A stretch of DNA of 64,000 nucleotides from Planomonospora parontospora (GTDB lineage: Bacteria > Actinomycetota > Actinomycetes > Streptosporangiales > Streptosporangiaceae). Both the position numbers and the translations under genes were made by a program. The notes under the pieces were generated by a model. The model did no database searches. It was given only the letters and a program-made list of their open reading frames with translations, and was not told the origin of the DNA. Shown in pieces: positions 1 to 8,220 of this stretch. Location of the stretch: assembly GCA_014647935.1 (NCBI GenBank), contig BMQD01000002.1, positions 62,001-126,000 of the forward strand. The letters run 5' to 3'. Numbering within the stretch: position 1 is the stretch's first letter; every line of letters begins with the position of its first letter.

Positions 1-825
1 GCCAGCGTGCTCGGCGAGGACCAGGAGGCCTGCCGGAACGCGGGCATGGACGACTACCTGGCCAAACCGGTGCGCGCGCACGAACTGGGAGAGCTCCTCG
101 AACCGCTGCGGCCCGCGCGGTCCGACCTCGACGCGGGGCGGCCCGCCCCGGCCGCGCCTGCCGCTGTGGCGGGGCCTGGTACGGCGCCGCCTGCCGATGC
201 GGCGCCCGTCCCGGAGACCGACAAGTCCGGCGTCCCCGAGGCGGGCACGTCCGGCGTCCCGGCCTCCCTGGCGGAGTCCGGCGGACCCGCGCAGGAGTCC
301 GAGCCGTCCTCGGAGGAGGCCGGTGGACCCGTGCAGGAGCCCGGGCCGCCTTCGGAGGAGGCCGGTGGACCCGCGCAGGAGCCCGGGCCGTCCTCGGAGG
401 AGTCCGGACTGCCGTCGCGCGAGGCCTCCATCAGGGAGCGCCTCGACGAGCTGGCCGGGCCGGACGCGGGGGAGGACGACTGGGAGATGGTCGACTACCT
501 GGCGACCTCCTTCGTGGCCAAGGCCCCGGGCGCCCTGGAGGAGCTGGAGGAGGCCGTCGCCCGGGGCCACGCCGGGGACGTGGAGAAGCGGGCGCACAGC
601 CTGAAGGGCTCCGCCGTCAACATGGGCGCGACCGCCCTGGCGGAGCTGTGCGCCCGGCTGGAGGCGCAGGGCAGATCGGGAGAACTCTCGGCCACCGTGG
701 AGACGCTGCGGCCGCTGCGGGAGGAGCTCGACCTCGCCTGTCGCACACTCAGGACCCTGCGCCCCGCCGTCGGCGAGGAGCAGGAGCCCGCGGCGCACGG
801 CGAGGGACCGCGCCACGCGGGGTGA
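1..825 (+). CDS. Hybrid two-component sensor kinase, C-terminal fragment (receiver tail + HPt)
   Basis: The gene enters from the left edge, so only the C-terminal part is visible and its start is outside the window. The first codons read as the end of a response-regulator receiver domain: the stretch GMDDYLAKPV carries the usual conserved Lys-Pro. A Pro/Glu/Ser-rich linker with three 14-residue repeats follows. The last 110 residues look like a histidine phosphotransfer (HPt) domain with the motif AHSLKGSA; the phospho-accepting His would be codon 595-597. In this family the upstream part is normally a sensor plus a HisKA/HATPase kinase, and phosphate passes His-Asp-His to a separate regulator. 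No such regulator is in view. It converges with the sigma-like gene on the other strand. The domain call is firm; the signal sensed is unknown. Confidence 0.85.
   Translation, partial: ASVLGEDQEACRNAGMDDYLAKPVRAHELGELLEPLRPARSDLDAGRPAPAAPAAVAGPGTAPPADAAPVPETDKSGVPEAGTSGVPASLAESGGPAQESEPSSEEAGGPVQEPGPPSEEAGGPAQEPGPSSEESGLPSREASIRERLDELAGPDAGEDDWEMVDYLATSFVAKAPGALEELEEAVARGHAGDVEKRAHSLKGSAVNMGATALAELCARLEAQGRSGELSATVETLRPLREELDLACRTLRTLRPAVGEEQEPAAHGEGPRHAG
280..405 (+). repeat. Three in-frame 42-bp tandem repeats in kinase linker
   Basis: Three consecutive 42-bp units (280-321, 322-363, 364-405) each encode 14 residues of the pattern GGPxQExxPxSEEx. They lie between the receiver and HPt domains and make an acidic, proline-rich flexible spacer. 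Such repeats can change copy number without shifting the frame. Confidence 0.9.
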
Positions 826-861
826 CGGGACCGGCCGCGCCACGCGAGGTGACGGAGCCGA
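808..861. repeat. 27-bp tandem duplication across the kinase stop codon
   Basis: Two adjacent 27-bp units (808-834 and 835-861) match at 23 of 27 positions. The first contains the stop codon of the kinase gene. The 16-mer GACGGGACCGGCCGCG also occurs at 824-839 and again at 906-921, close to the end of the convergent gene. I see no hairpin strong enough to call a terminator here. Confidence 0.75.
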
Positions 862-923
862 CCGCGACCGTCGGGACGGCGGCGGCCCATCACGCCGCGT
901 CGGGCGACGGGACCGGCCGCGTC

Positions 924-2546
924 CTACGGGGTGACGATGGTCGGGACGGCGAAGAAGACGAGCATCGCGATCGCGACGCAGATGATGAAGCCAACCACTT
1001 CCCAGACCCAGTCGTGGTGGCGCTCGCCGTGCCCGGTCTGCCTGCGCCTGCGGCGGCTCCCGGTCGGCGCGGGCGCGGACCGGGCCCGCCGGCCGGGCTC
1101 GCGGACCTCCGGGGCGTCGAGGGGCCCGGTCCGGTCGTCCGGCCGAGCGGGACGGTCCGGCTCAGCGGGAGCGGTGCGGGCAGGGGCGGCGAACACGGGG
1201 CCGGCGGGACCGCCGTCCGCGCCGTGACCGGTGCGGGGCGTCCCCAGAGGAGGCGCGAGGCCGCCCAGCTGGTCCGCGGGCAGAGGCCAGCCGGGCAGGG
1301 GACGGGCCGCCTCCTCCCGACCGGCGCGGTCCGGGGACCCGGCCGGAGTCCCGGTGGAAGCCGGGGCGGGGGTCCCGGGGGAGGCCGCCGCCGGGATCTC
1401 CGGCCGGGTCCTGAGCGGGGCCGAGGCGACCAGCTTGTCGGTGTAGGCCAGGGCCGCCCGGGCCTCCGGGCTGAGGGGGCGGAACAGGTCCTGCCCCGGG
1501 GCGGGGCCGTCCGCCGCCGGAGGAGGGTCGAGCACGTCGCCGGGGACCGGGGCGGACAGCGGCGGCGTGGCCTGCCGCGGCCTCGGACGTCGCGGCCGGG
1601 GACGGGGCGTCCGGAGGGGCGGATCGGAGGCGAGATGCGGGTCGGAGGCTGGGGACGTGCCGGGGGCGAAGGCCGTATCGGAGGCGGGGGCCGTGCCGGG
1701 GCCGCCGTCGCGGGCCGTCTCGTGGACCGTGTCGAGGGCCGTCAGGACCGAGCCGCGCAGCCTGGGCATCGGCTCGGTGGTCGCCTCGTGCGCGGAGACG
1801 GCCTCCGGGTCCGGCGGGAGGAACAGGCGGGTGCTGGTCAGCGCGTGCGGCTCGGTGAGCGGCAGCGGCCAGGCGGGGGTGGTCGGCCAGAGCCTCCTGA
1901 CCGGAAGGGAGGAGGCCCGGGCGGCGGGAGCCGTACCCGGTGCGGCGCCGGGGGCCGTGCCGGGCGCGGCGGCCAGCACGGCGGCGCGCAGCCCCCGGGG
2001 AGGGGAGGCCCACGGGGCGCGGGCGAGCACGTCGCGGATCTGGGCGGTCCCGAGGAGGGCGAAGACGCCGGCCAGGTGGGCCGGCGGCCGTGCCGAGGGC
2101 AGGGCCAGGGCCAGGGACTGGGCGAAGCGGCGGCAGGCGCTCACGGTCAGCTCGTCGGCGGTGTCCGCCGCCACGTCGAGCACCCAGGAGAGCTCCGCGG
2201 TGTCCATCCCGCACACGCCGGACAGGTACAGCACCTCGCGCTGGTGCGGCCGGAGGTCCAGCAGGACCCGCCGGACGAAGACGGCCACCGGATCGGCGCC
2301 GGCGGAGGGCGGCGCGTGCACGACGTCGCGCCGCTGGATCTCGCCGCGGGCCATGGCGTACAGCCCGGCGCGCGGGGGCCGCCGCTCGGCGGGCACGCCG
2401 GACAGGACGGACAGGACGGCGGCGGAGGCGGCGTCGGGATCGCCGAGCTGGTCGTGGCAGTAGGCGAACAGACCGGAGGCGTGGAGATCGTAGAGCTCGC
2501 CGATCGAGTCGCTGAGCGATCGCCGGCCGAGGAGCGGTTGGGTCAC
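924..2546 (-). CDS. Sigma-70-like (ECF-type) regulator with long linker and C-terminal membrane anchor
   Basis: A protein of 540 residues if translation begins at GTG 2546. An in-frame ATG at 2654 would add 36 Pro/His-rich residues that look non-coding. The first ~170 residues resemble sigma regions 2 and 4: an ELYDLHASGLFAYC helix, then LRPHQREVLYLSGV and a helix-turn-helix-like stretch. About 300 low-complexity Ala/Pro/Gly/Arg residues follow, with APGTAPGA-type repeats. The protein ends in one hydrophobic segment of about 20 residues (VVGFIICVAIAMLVFFAV) near the C-terminus. Classical ECF sigma factors are ~180-250 residues, soluble, and paired with an anti-sigma gene; none is adjacent. 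Membrane tethering may replace the anti-sigma partner, but that is inference. It could also be a degenerate sigma fold with another role. Confidence 0.65.
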   Translation of the reverse strand: MTQPLLGRRSLSDSIGELYDLHASGLFAYCHDQLGDPDAASAAVLSVLSGVPAERRPPRAGLYAMARGEIQRRDVVHAPPSAGADPVAVFVRRVLLDLRPHQREVLYLSGVCGMDTAELSWVLDVAADTADELTVSACRRFAQSLALALPSARPPAHLAGVFALLGTAQIRDVLARAPWASPPRGLRAAVLAAAPGTAPGAAPGTAPAARASSLPVRRLWPTTPAWPLPLTEPHALTSTRLFLPPDPEAVSAHEATTEPMPRLRGSVLTALDTVHETARDGGPGTAPASDTAFAPGTSPASDPHLASDPPLRTPRPRPRRPRPRQATPPLSAPVPGDVLDPPPAADGPAPGQDLFRPLSPEARAALAYTDKLVASAPLRTRPEIPAAASPGTPAPASTGTPAGSPDRAGREEAARPLPGWPLPADQLGGLAPPLGTPRTGHGADGGPAGPVFAAPARTAPAEPDRPARPDDRTGPLDAPEVREPGRRARSAPAPTGSRRRRRQTGHGERHHDWVWEVVGFIICVAIAMLVFFAVPTIVTP

Positions 2547-2833
2547 GGCGGGACCGGTTCCTGAAGGGTGCGGGCGGGGGTGTGGTGGGGGCGGGGCCTG
2601 TGGCATGTGTGACGTGGGTGGTCTGAGTGCCCACGATATGGGCAATGATGCCAAGTCATCGAGGTTCTTCGCACTATTGGATACCTATTTGATGTCGAAG
2701 ACCTGCGGGTCCGCTGAAAGAGCGGGAGGTAGCGGGACAGACCGGAAGGAGGCACCATAGGCTGTTCCGCGAGGGATCATGGGGGCGGTTGCGGCAGGGG
2801 GGCCGTGCCCCTGCCGGAGACCAGGGGTTGGAC

Positions 2834-3934
2834 ATGATCACATTTGACGGTGTCACCAAGCGGTACGCCGGAGGGACCGTCGCGGTGGACGACCTCGGGC
2901 TGGAGGTCCCCACGGGGGAGATCACCGTGTTCGTGGGTCCGTCCGGGTGCGGGAAGACCACGTCACTCCGCATGATCAACAGGATGGTCGACCCGACCGG
3001 CGGGCGGGTCCTGCTCGACGGCGTGGACGTGACGACCATCGACCCGCCGACCCTGCGGCGCGGCATCGGCTACGTCATCCAGCAGGCCGGGCTCTTCCCG
3101 CACCGGAAGGTGGTCGACAACGTGGCCACGGTGCCCCGCCTGCTCGGCTGGGAGCGGCGCCGGGCCCGGGCGCGGGCCATGGAGCTGCTGGAGCGGGTCG
3201 GGCTCGACGCCGCGCTGGCCGACCGCTACCCGTTCCAGCTGTCGGGCGGCCAGCAGCAGCGCGTCGGGGTGGCCAGGGCGCTGGCGGCGGACCCGCCGGT
3301 GCTGCTGATGGACGAGCCGTTCAGCGCCGTGGACCCGGTCGTGCGCGCGAGCCTGCAGGACGAGCTGCTGCGCCTGCAGGCCGAGCTGCGCAAGACGATC
3401 GTGTTCGTGACCCACGACATCGACGAGGCGATCAAGCTCGGCGACCGGGTGGCCGTGCTCCGCGTCGGCGGGCGGCTGGCCCAGCTCGACGCCCCGGCGC
3501 GGCTGCTGGCCGAGCCCGCCGACGACTTCGTCCGCGAGTTCCTCGGCCGGGACAGGGGCATCCGCCTGCTCTCGTTCGTCCCGAGCGGGGACCTGCCGCT
3601 CCGCACCGATCTGACCGTCCCGGTCTCGACGACCGCCTCGGCGCGCGGTACGGCCGAGCCCTGGCTGGCCCTGGTGGACGACGGCGGCAGGCCGCTGGGC
3701 TGGATCGCCCCGCGGAGCCTGCCGGACTCCGGCACCCCGGCCGACGTGCGGCCGGAGCCGTACGGGACGTTCGTCAGGGGGCGCGACCCGCTGCGCTCCG
3801 TGCTGGACGCGGCGCTGCTGTCCCCCTCGGGCCACGCGATCGCGGTGGACGAGTCCGGCCGGGTCGAAGGGGTGGTGACCCGCGAGGCGCTGGACGCCGC
3901 GCTGGCGCGGGCGACGGGGGACGCCCGTGGGTGA
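2834..3934 (+). CDS. Glycine betaine/choline-type ABC importer, ATP-binding subunit
   Basis: An ATPase of 366 residues in the ProV/OpuCA family. Visible motifs are Walker A GPSGCGKTT (residues 35-43), a Q-loop near 83, signature LSGGQQQR (136-143), Walker B VLLMDEP (156-162) and switch His194. The last ~120 residues hold a CBS-like regulatory module, which in relatives senses ionic strength or nucleotide. The ATG at 2834 is preferred because AGGGG lies 6 nt upstream; a longer reading from 2789 lacks such a site. It is the first gene of a four-gene operon: its stop overlaps the permease start by 8 nt. It acts at the inner face of the membrane to power uptake of a compatible solute. The exact substrate (betaine, choline, carnitine, ergothioneine) cannot be read from this subunit. 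Confidence 0.9.
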   Translation: MITFDGVTKRYAGGTVAVDDLGLEVPTGEITVFVGPSGCGKTTSLRMINRMVDPTGGRVLLDGVDVTTIDPPTLRRGIGYVIQQAGLFPHRKVVDNVATVPRLLGWERRRARARAMELLERVGLDAALADRYPFQLSGGQQQRVGVARALAADPPVLLMDEPFSAVDPVVRASLQDELLRLQAELRKTIVFVTHDIDEAIKLGDRVAVLRVGGRLAQLDAPARLLAEPADDFVREFLGRDRGIRLLSFVPSGDLPLRTDLTVPVSTTASARGTAEPWLALVDDGGRPLGWIAPRSLPDSGTPADVRPEPYGTFVRGRDPLRSVLDAALLSPSGHAIAVDESGRVEGVVTREALDAALARATGDARG

Positions 3935-4595
3935 GGAGCCGCTGGTCCGCTGGGACTGGATCGGGCGCAACCTGCCCGTGCTCCGGGAACTGCTGGTGGA
4001 CAACGCCGTCATGGCGCTGGTCCCGGTGCTCGCCGGGCTGCTCCTGGCGCTCCCGCTCGGGCTGGCGGGAGTGCGCTGGCGCCGGCTCTACCAGCCCACC
4101 GTCGGCGTGATGAACGTGGTCTACTCGCTGCCCTCGCTCGCGGTCTTCATCGTGCTGATCCCGATCACGGGCCTGGCCACCCGGCTGACCGTCATGGTCC
4201 CGCTCACCTTCTACGCGATGGCGGTGCTGGTCCCGGCCGTGGTGGACGGGCTGGCCGCGGTCCCCGACCACGTCCGCCAGTCCGCGGTGGCCATGGGCTT
4301 CACCCCGCTGCGGCGGCTGCTGCAGGTCGAGCTGCCGATCGCGGTGCCGGTCGTGCTCGCCGGGCTGCGGGTGGCGACGGTCTCCAGCGTCAGCCTGGTG
4401 AGCGTGGGCGCGCTGGTCGGCAGGGGCGGGCTCGGCTACCTGTTCATCGACGGCTGGCAGCGGCAGTTCCCCACCCCGATCATCGTGGGCATCGTGCTGA
4501 TCGTGCTCCTGGCCGGCATCGCCGACCTGCTGCTGGTCGGCGCGCAGCGCCTGCTGACGCCGTGGGCCGGGTCCCGGACGAGGAGGCGGGCGTGA
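3927..4595 (+). CDS. Glycine betaine/choline-type ABC importer, permease 1
   Basis: An integral membrane protein of 222 residues matching the OpuCB/ProW permease fold, with about five or six hydrophobic helices. The coupling-loop region shows VRQSAVAMGFTPLRRLLQVE followed by the LPIAVPVV stretch, which is the EAA loop that docks on the ATPase. The GTG start at 3927 follows a GGGGG ribosome-binding run and overlaps the ATPase stop by 8 nt. The stop overlaps the next permease start (GTGA). It would form a heterodimeric channel with the permease encoded immediately downstream. Confidence 0.9.
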   Translation: MGEEPLVRWDWIGRNLPVLRELLVDNAVMALVPVLAGLLLALPLGLAGVRWRRLYQPTVGVMNVVYSLPSLAVFIVLIPITGLATRLTVMVPLTFYAMAVLVPAVVDGLAAVPDHVRQSAVAMGFTPLRRLLQVELPIAVPVVLAGLRVATVSSVSLVSVGALVGRGGLGYLFIDGWQRQFPTPIIVGIVLIVLLAGIADLLLVGAQRLLTPWAGSRTRRRA

Positions 4596-5263
4596 ACTGG
4601 CTGATCGAGTTCCTCGGGGACCCCGCCAACTGGACCGGCGCGGACGGCGTCCCGGCCCGGTTGCTGGAGCACCTGGAGTTCGCCGGGCTCTCGCTGCTGC
4701 TGGCCATGGCCGTCGCGGTGCCGCTGGGGCTGTGGATCGGGCACACCGGCCGGGGCGCGCTGCTGGTGGTGCTGAGCGCCAACGCGGCCCGGGCCCTGCC
4801 GACGCTGGGCCTGCTCGTGCTGATCGTGCTCCTGATGGGGGTCGGCACGATCGTCCCGGTGCTGATCCCGCTGGTGGCGCTGGCCGTACCGCCCATCCTG
4901 GTCAACGCCTACGAGGGCGTGCGGGGGGTGGACCCCGAGCTGCGCGACGCCGCCTACGGCATGGGCCTGCGCGGCCGCCAGGTGCTGTTCGGGGTGCTGG
5001 TCCCGGTGGCGCTCCCGCTGATCCTGCTCGGCCTGCGCACGGCCGCCATCCAGGTGGTGGCGACCGCGACGGTCGCCGCCTACGTGGGTCTGGGCGGTCT
5101 CGGCCGCTACGTCATCGACGGCCTGGCGACCCAGGACTACCCGCGCGCCGTCGGCGGGGCCGTCCTCGTGGCGGGGCTCGCGCTGGCGGTCCAGGGGCTG
5201 TTCGCGATCCTGTCACGGATCTCGGTGTCACCGGGGGTGAGCCGCCGGCCGGGCATCCGATAG
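4592..5263 (+). CDS. Glycine betaine/choline-type ABC importer, permease 2
   Basis: Second permease of the importer, 223 residues from GTG 4592, with AGGAGG just upstream and a GTGA overlap with permease 1. An in-frame start 30 nt earlier lies inside the upstream gene and is less likely. It has about six hydrophobic helices and an EAA-like loop at AAYGMGLRGRQVLFGVLVPVA. Having two permease genes with a separate binding protein matches OpuC/OpuB-type systems rather than OpuA, where the binding protein can be fused to the permease. The lipoprotein gene follows after 35 nt. Confidence 0.9.
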   Translation: MNWLIEFLGDPANWTGADGVPARLLEHLEFAGLSLLLAMAVAVPLGLWIGHTGRGALLVVLSANAARALPTLGLLVLIVLLMGVGTIVPVLIPLVALAVPPILVNAYEGVRGVDPELRDAAYGMGLRGRQVLFGVLVPVALPLILLGLRTAAIQVVATATVAAYVGLGGLGRYVIDGLATQDYPRAVGGAVLVAGLALAVQGLFAILSRISVSPGVSRRPGIR

Positions 5264-5298
5264 CCTCCTTTTTCCTACCGCTTCAGAAGGGAATTTCG

Positions 5299-6216
5299 AT
5301 GAAGCGCCTGATCCGTACCGCGGTCGTCGTCCTGTCCGCGGCGTTCACGCTCAGCGCGTGCGGGGGCGGCGATCCGCTCACCAGCGCGTCGCCCGCTCCG
5401 GCGGACTCCGGGTCCGCATCCGCCCCGGGAGGGAAGGTCGTCGTCGGTTCGGCCAACTTCCCGGAGAACGTCCTGCTGGCCGAGATCTACGCCCAGGCCC
5501 TGGAGGCCAAGGGCGTGCAGGTCGAGAAGAAGCTCAACATCGGCAGCCGCGAGGTCCTCTACGACCAGGTCAAGGGCGGCGGCCTGACCGTCCTGCCGGA
5601 GTACGTCGGTTCACTCCTGGCCTACGTCGACAAGACCAGCACCGCCAGGACCAAGGACGACGTCGTCGCCGCGCTCAAGGAGAAGCTCCCCGCCGAGCTG
5701 GAGATCCTCCAGCCCGCCGCGGCCGAGGACAACAACTCGCTGACCGTCACCAAGGCCACCGCGGAGAAGGAGGGCCTGGCCACGATCGAGGACCTGGCCA
5801 AGGTCGCCAAGGGCTACGCGGTGGGCGGCCCGCCGGAGTTCCAGTCGCGCCAGGAGCAGAACTTCAAGGACGTCTACGGCCTGGAGTTCAAGGAGTGGAA
5901 GAAGACCGGCGCCGCCACCGCCGACGCGATCAAGGACGGCACCGTCCAGGTCGGCAACGTCTTCACCACCGACCCCAAGATCGTTCTCAACGACCTGGTC
6001 TCGCTCAAGGACACCAAGAGCGCCTTCGCCGCCGAGAACATCGCGCCGCTGGTCAACAAGGCGGGCGTGGACGACACGGTGCGCACGACCCTGGACGCGG
6101 TCTCCGCCAAGCTGGACACCGCCGGCCTGGTCGCGCTGATGAAGCGCGTCGCGGTCGACAAGGACGACGCCGCCGTCGTGGCCAAGGACTGGCTGACGCA
6201 GAACGGCCTGGTCTGA
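5299..6216 (+). CDS. Glycine betaine/choline-type ABC importer, substrate-binding lipoprotein
   Basis: A secreted lipoprotein of 305 residues. The N-terminus has a short basic region, a hydrophobic core and lipobox L18-S19-A20-C21, so Cys21 should be lipidated and anchored outside the membrane. The mature part fits the OpuAC family: it begins KVVVGSANFPENVLLAEIYA and contains VLPEYVGSLLAYV, both typical of quaternary-amine binding proteins. The ribosome-binding site AAGGGAA sits about 6 nt before the ATG. It is the last gene of the importer operon and delivers the ligand to the permease pair. Ligand identity would depend on the aromatic cage, which I cannot model from sequence alone. Confidence 0.9.
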   Translation: MKRLIRTAVVVLSAAFTLSACGGGDPLTSASPAPADSGSASAPGGKVVVGSANFPENVLLAEIYAQALEAKGVQVEKKLNIGSREVLYDQVKGGGLTVLPEYVGSLLAYVDKTSTARTKDDVVAALKEKLPAELEILQPAAAEDNNSLTVTKATAEKEGLATIEDLAKVAKGYAVGGPPEFQSRQEQNFKDVYGLEFKEWKKTGAATADAIKDGTVQVGNVFTTDPKIVLNDLVSLKDTKSAFAAENIAPLVNKAGVDDTVRTTLDAVSAKLDTAGLVALMKRVAVDKDDAAVVAKDWLTQNGLV

Positions 6217-6247
6217 CCCTTAGGGTGGTCGGCGTGAGGGGGTGGTG

Positions 6248-6727
6248 ATGGGCGAGTTCACCGAGGCCATGGCGCAGGTCGCCGGGGCGGTGTCCGTGGT
6301 GACCGTCCGGGACGGGCGCGACGACGTGGGCACGACCGTGACCACCCTCACCTCGATCTCGCTCGACCCGCCGCTGGTCATGGTCAGCCTGGCGAGCGGC
6401 GGCTACCTCAACGAGCTGCTGCTCCGCCGCGACCGCTGGGCCGCCAGCGTGCTCTCGGCGGAGCAGAAGGCCGTCGCCAGCAGGTTCGCCGCCGCCGGCC
6501 GCCCCGGAGCCCGGCTCCTGCTCGCGGGCACCCCGCACCACCGGGGCCCGCTGAGCGAGGCGCTCGTCGTGGAGAAGGGCGTGACCGCCCTGGAGGCCGA
6601 GACGACCCAGGTCGTCCCCGCCGGGGACCACACCCTCTACGTCGCCCGGGTCCTGGGCGTCGCCTACGTCGACGCGGCGGCCGCCCCGCTCGTACGGCTC
6701 CGCGGCCGCTACCGGTCCGTCGGCTGA
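6248..6727 (+). CDS. Flavin reductase-like FMN-binding split-barrel protein
   Basis: A 159-residue protein of the flavin reductase-like domain family, starting AMAQVAGAVSVVTV and ending LVRLRGRYRSVG, both family hallmarks. Relatives reduce FMN or FAD with NAD(P)H and pass it to a monooxygenase, or bind flavin for other reductions. The ATG at 6248 is chosen because a GAGGGGG ribosome-binding site lies just upstream; two in-frame GTG codons (6242, 6245) fall inside that site. It follows the importer lipoprotein by 31 nt and could be co-transcribed, although no partner oxygenase is adjacent. It converges with the DHFR-like gene. Confidence 0.8.
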   Translation: MGEFTEAMAQVAGAVSVVTVRDGRDDVGTTVTTLTSISLDPPLVMVSLASGGYLNELLLRRDRWAASVLSAEQKAVASRFAAAGRPGARLLLAGTPHHRGPLSEALVVEKGVTALEAETTQVVPAGDHTLYVARVLGVAYVDAAAAPLVRLRGRYRSVG

Positions 6728-6773
6728 ATCCGCTCCGCGCGGACGCCGTCGGCGGGGCGCCGCGGGGCAGGCC

Positions 6774-7322
6774 TCAGACCCGGTCCTGCACGGCGTAGGT
6801 GGTCTGGACGAAACCGGCGCCGGGGACCGTGGTCGACCGGTGGACGAGCGCGATGTCCCCGTCGAGGGCGCCGAAGAGGCGCAGGCCGCCGCCGAGCAGC
6901 ACGGGGGCCGTGGTGATGGTCAGCTCGTGCACCAGTCCGGCGCGCAGGAACGACTGCACGACCTGGCCCCCGTCGGCGTAGACGCTCTTGGCGCCGCGCT
7001 CGGCGAGGTCCCGCGTCAACCCGTCGAGGTCGCGGTGGACGGTGATCCGGGGATCGGCGCCGTCGTCCAGGCGGGTGCTCAGGACCGCCACGTGCCTGCC
7101 GTCGTACGGCCACTGCCCGGCGCCGAAGGTGAGGGCCTTCTCGTAGGTGGCGCGGCCCATCACGACGGTGTCGATCCCGGCGATGAACTCCTGGTAGCCC
7201 ATGTCGCCGGCCTGCTCCCCCCGGCTGGTGAGCCAGTCGATGTCGCCGTCGGGGCGGGCGATGAACCCGTCCAGGCTGGTGGCGATGAACACCGACACGG
7301 TGAACGGATGCTGGGACGTCAT
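6774..7322 (-). CDS. Dihydrofolate reductase-like (RibD C-terminal domain) protein
   Basis: A 182-residue protein with the family start SVFIATSLDGFIARPDGDIDW. Further typical pieces are VVMGRATYEKAL, SVYADGGQVVQSFLRAGLVHELTI and LLGGGLRLFG. These YwjB/YyaP-like reductases bind NADPH, but most members have no known substrate. The ATG at 7322 has GAGGAG upstream. It begins 22 nt after the end of the TetR gene and points the same way, so the two are very likely one operon under the palindromic operator at 8014-8041. The reductase may therefore be the detoxifying function the repressor controls. Confidence 0.85.
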   Translation of the reverse strand: MTSQHPFTVSVFIATSLDGFIARPDGDIDWLTSRGEQAGDMGYQEFIAGIDTVVMGRATYEKALTFGAGQWPYDGRHVAVLSTRLDDGADPRITVHRDLDGLTRDLAERGAKSVYADGGQVVQSFLRAGLVHELTITTAPVLLGGGLRLFGALDGDIALVHRSTTVPGAGFVQTTYAVQDRV

Positions 7323-7344
7323 GTCGTGGGTCTCCTCGGGGTCG

Positions 7345-7929
7345 TCAGGATCGGTGGGGCTGGAGCAACTGGTCGATGTCGGAACGCAGGGCGTCGGCGA
7401 GGTCCTCCCCGCCGGTCACGGCCCACAGGATGAGTGCGCCGTTGTAGGCGACCTGGACCGCGCGGGCCAGCCGTACGGGATCGGTGTCCCCGGCCAGCAG
7501 GCGGGCGGCCACGGCGTCGGCGAGCAGCCCGGTGATCTCTTCCCGTACCCGGCGGGCCTGGTCGGCGGCGTGCTCGCGGAACTCCGGATCGGTCAGGTCG
7601 AGCTGCAGGAAGGCCAGGCCGTTGGCCACCTCCTCGGGGGTGCGCAGACCCGAGGCCAGCTCGGCCAGGGCGCCGTGCAGGGCCGCCAGGGGGGAGTCGT
7701 GCCGCCGTCGTGCCTGCAGGAAGACCTCCCCGGCGCCGGCGGCGGCCCATGCCGCGAAGGCCAGCAGCAGGCCGCGCTTGGACCCGAACCGCTGCACGAG
7801 CGCGGCGGGGGACAGCCCCGCCTCGGCCGCGACGGCGGCCAGCGTCAGGCCCGCCGGCCCGCGGGCGGTGACCGCCCGTCCGGTGGCTCGCATGATCGCC
7901 TCGTCACTGGTCGTACGGGGTCGCGCCAT
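7345..7929 (-). CDS. TetR-family transcriptional repressor
   Basis: A 194-residue regulator. The N-terminal helix-turn-helix reads LTLAAVAAEAGLSPAALVQRFGSKRGLLLA, a standard TetR DNA-binding domain. The C-terminal ligand-binding part (TPEEVANGLAFLQLDLTDPEFREHA) resembles TetR proteins that carry a TetR_C_11-like domain. The ATG at 7929 is supported by GGGAGG immediately upstream; longer readings run through the operator and are rejected. A 28-bp palindrome sits 85-112 bp upstream. The DHFR-like gene follows by 22 nt, so autoregulation of a two-gene operon is the simplest reading. Confidence 0.88.
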   Translation of the reverse strand: MARPRTTSDEAIMRATGRAVTARGPAGLTLAAVAAEAGLSPAALVQRFGSKRGLLLAFAAWAAAGAGEVFLQARRRHDSPLAALHGALAELASGLRTPEEVANGLAFLQLDLTDPEFREHAADQARRVREEITGLLADAVAARLLAGDTDPVRLARAVQVAYNGALILWAVTGGEDLADALRSDIDQLLQPHRS

Positions 7930-8013
7930 GGCCGCCTCCCTTCTCCCGTGCCCGTCCGCCGGCGGACGGGCGTCCGCCGATCTCCGCTCGGGAAGGCTAC
8001 CGCTGCACGCCCC

Positions 8014-8041
8014 ATTTGTAAATGAACGTTCATTTATAAAT
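8014..8041. promoter_or_regulatory. 28-bp palindromic TetR operator
   Basis: The core AAATGAACGTTCATTT at 8020-8035 is a perfect 16-bp palindrome. Symmetry extends to 18 bp without error and to 28 bp with a single mismatched pair (8018/8037). The GAACGTTC centre and AT-rich arms are typical of TetR-family operators. It lies upstream of the TetR start codon in a region where no other gene begins, so autorepression is likely. Confidence 0.8.
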
Positions 8042-8088
8042 TTGGGCATCGCACCGCGTCGAGGGTCGTGCGGCTCCGGCGCCATGAG

Positions 8089-8108
8089 GGAGGGCGGTGG
8101 CGCCCTCC
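8089..8108. terminator. Stem-loop upstream of the TetR operator
   Basis: GGAGGGCG and CGCCCTCC form a perfect 8-bp stem around a GTGG loop. With the second hairpin at 8151-8190 it separates the end of the SppA gene from the TetR promoter region. There is no T-tract, which is usual for terminators in high-G+C actinomycetes. Confidence 0.45.
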
Positions 8109-8150
8109 GCGCATGCTGCGGACGCCGTGGGATCCGTACGGCGGACACGG

Positions 8151-8190
8151 CGACGCCCCGCCGTACGGCTCTCGCCGGGACGGGGCGTCG
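8151..8190 (-). terminator. Probable terminator of the SppA gene
   Basis: A perfect 10-bp stem CGACGCCCCG / CGGGGCGTCG (8151-8160 with 8181-8190) encloses a 20-nt loop containing CCGTACGG. It lies 30-70 nt past the stop of the SppA-type gene, in the expected place for an intrinsic terminator. Confidence 0.55.
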
Positions 8191-8220
8191 ACGGAGAGGA
8201 TCCGGGCCCGGGACGGGCTC

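Noticed and set aside
280-405. CRISPR-like direct repeats
   Set aside because: The repeats are contiguous without spacers, in frame, and encode protein linker; the same holds for 61780-61905 and 46028-46159.
648-2564. Long rightward open frame opposite the sigma-like gene
   Set aside because: Arg/Gly-rich translation with no motif; it is the antisense shadow of a high-G+C gene with clear sigma-like sequence on the other strand.
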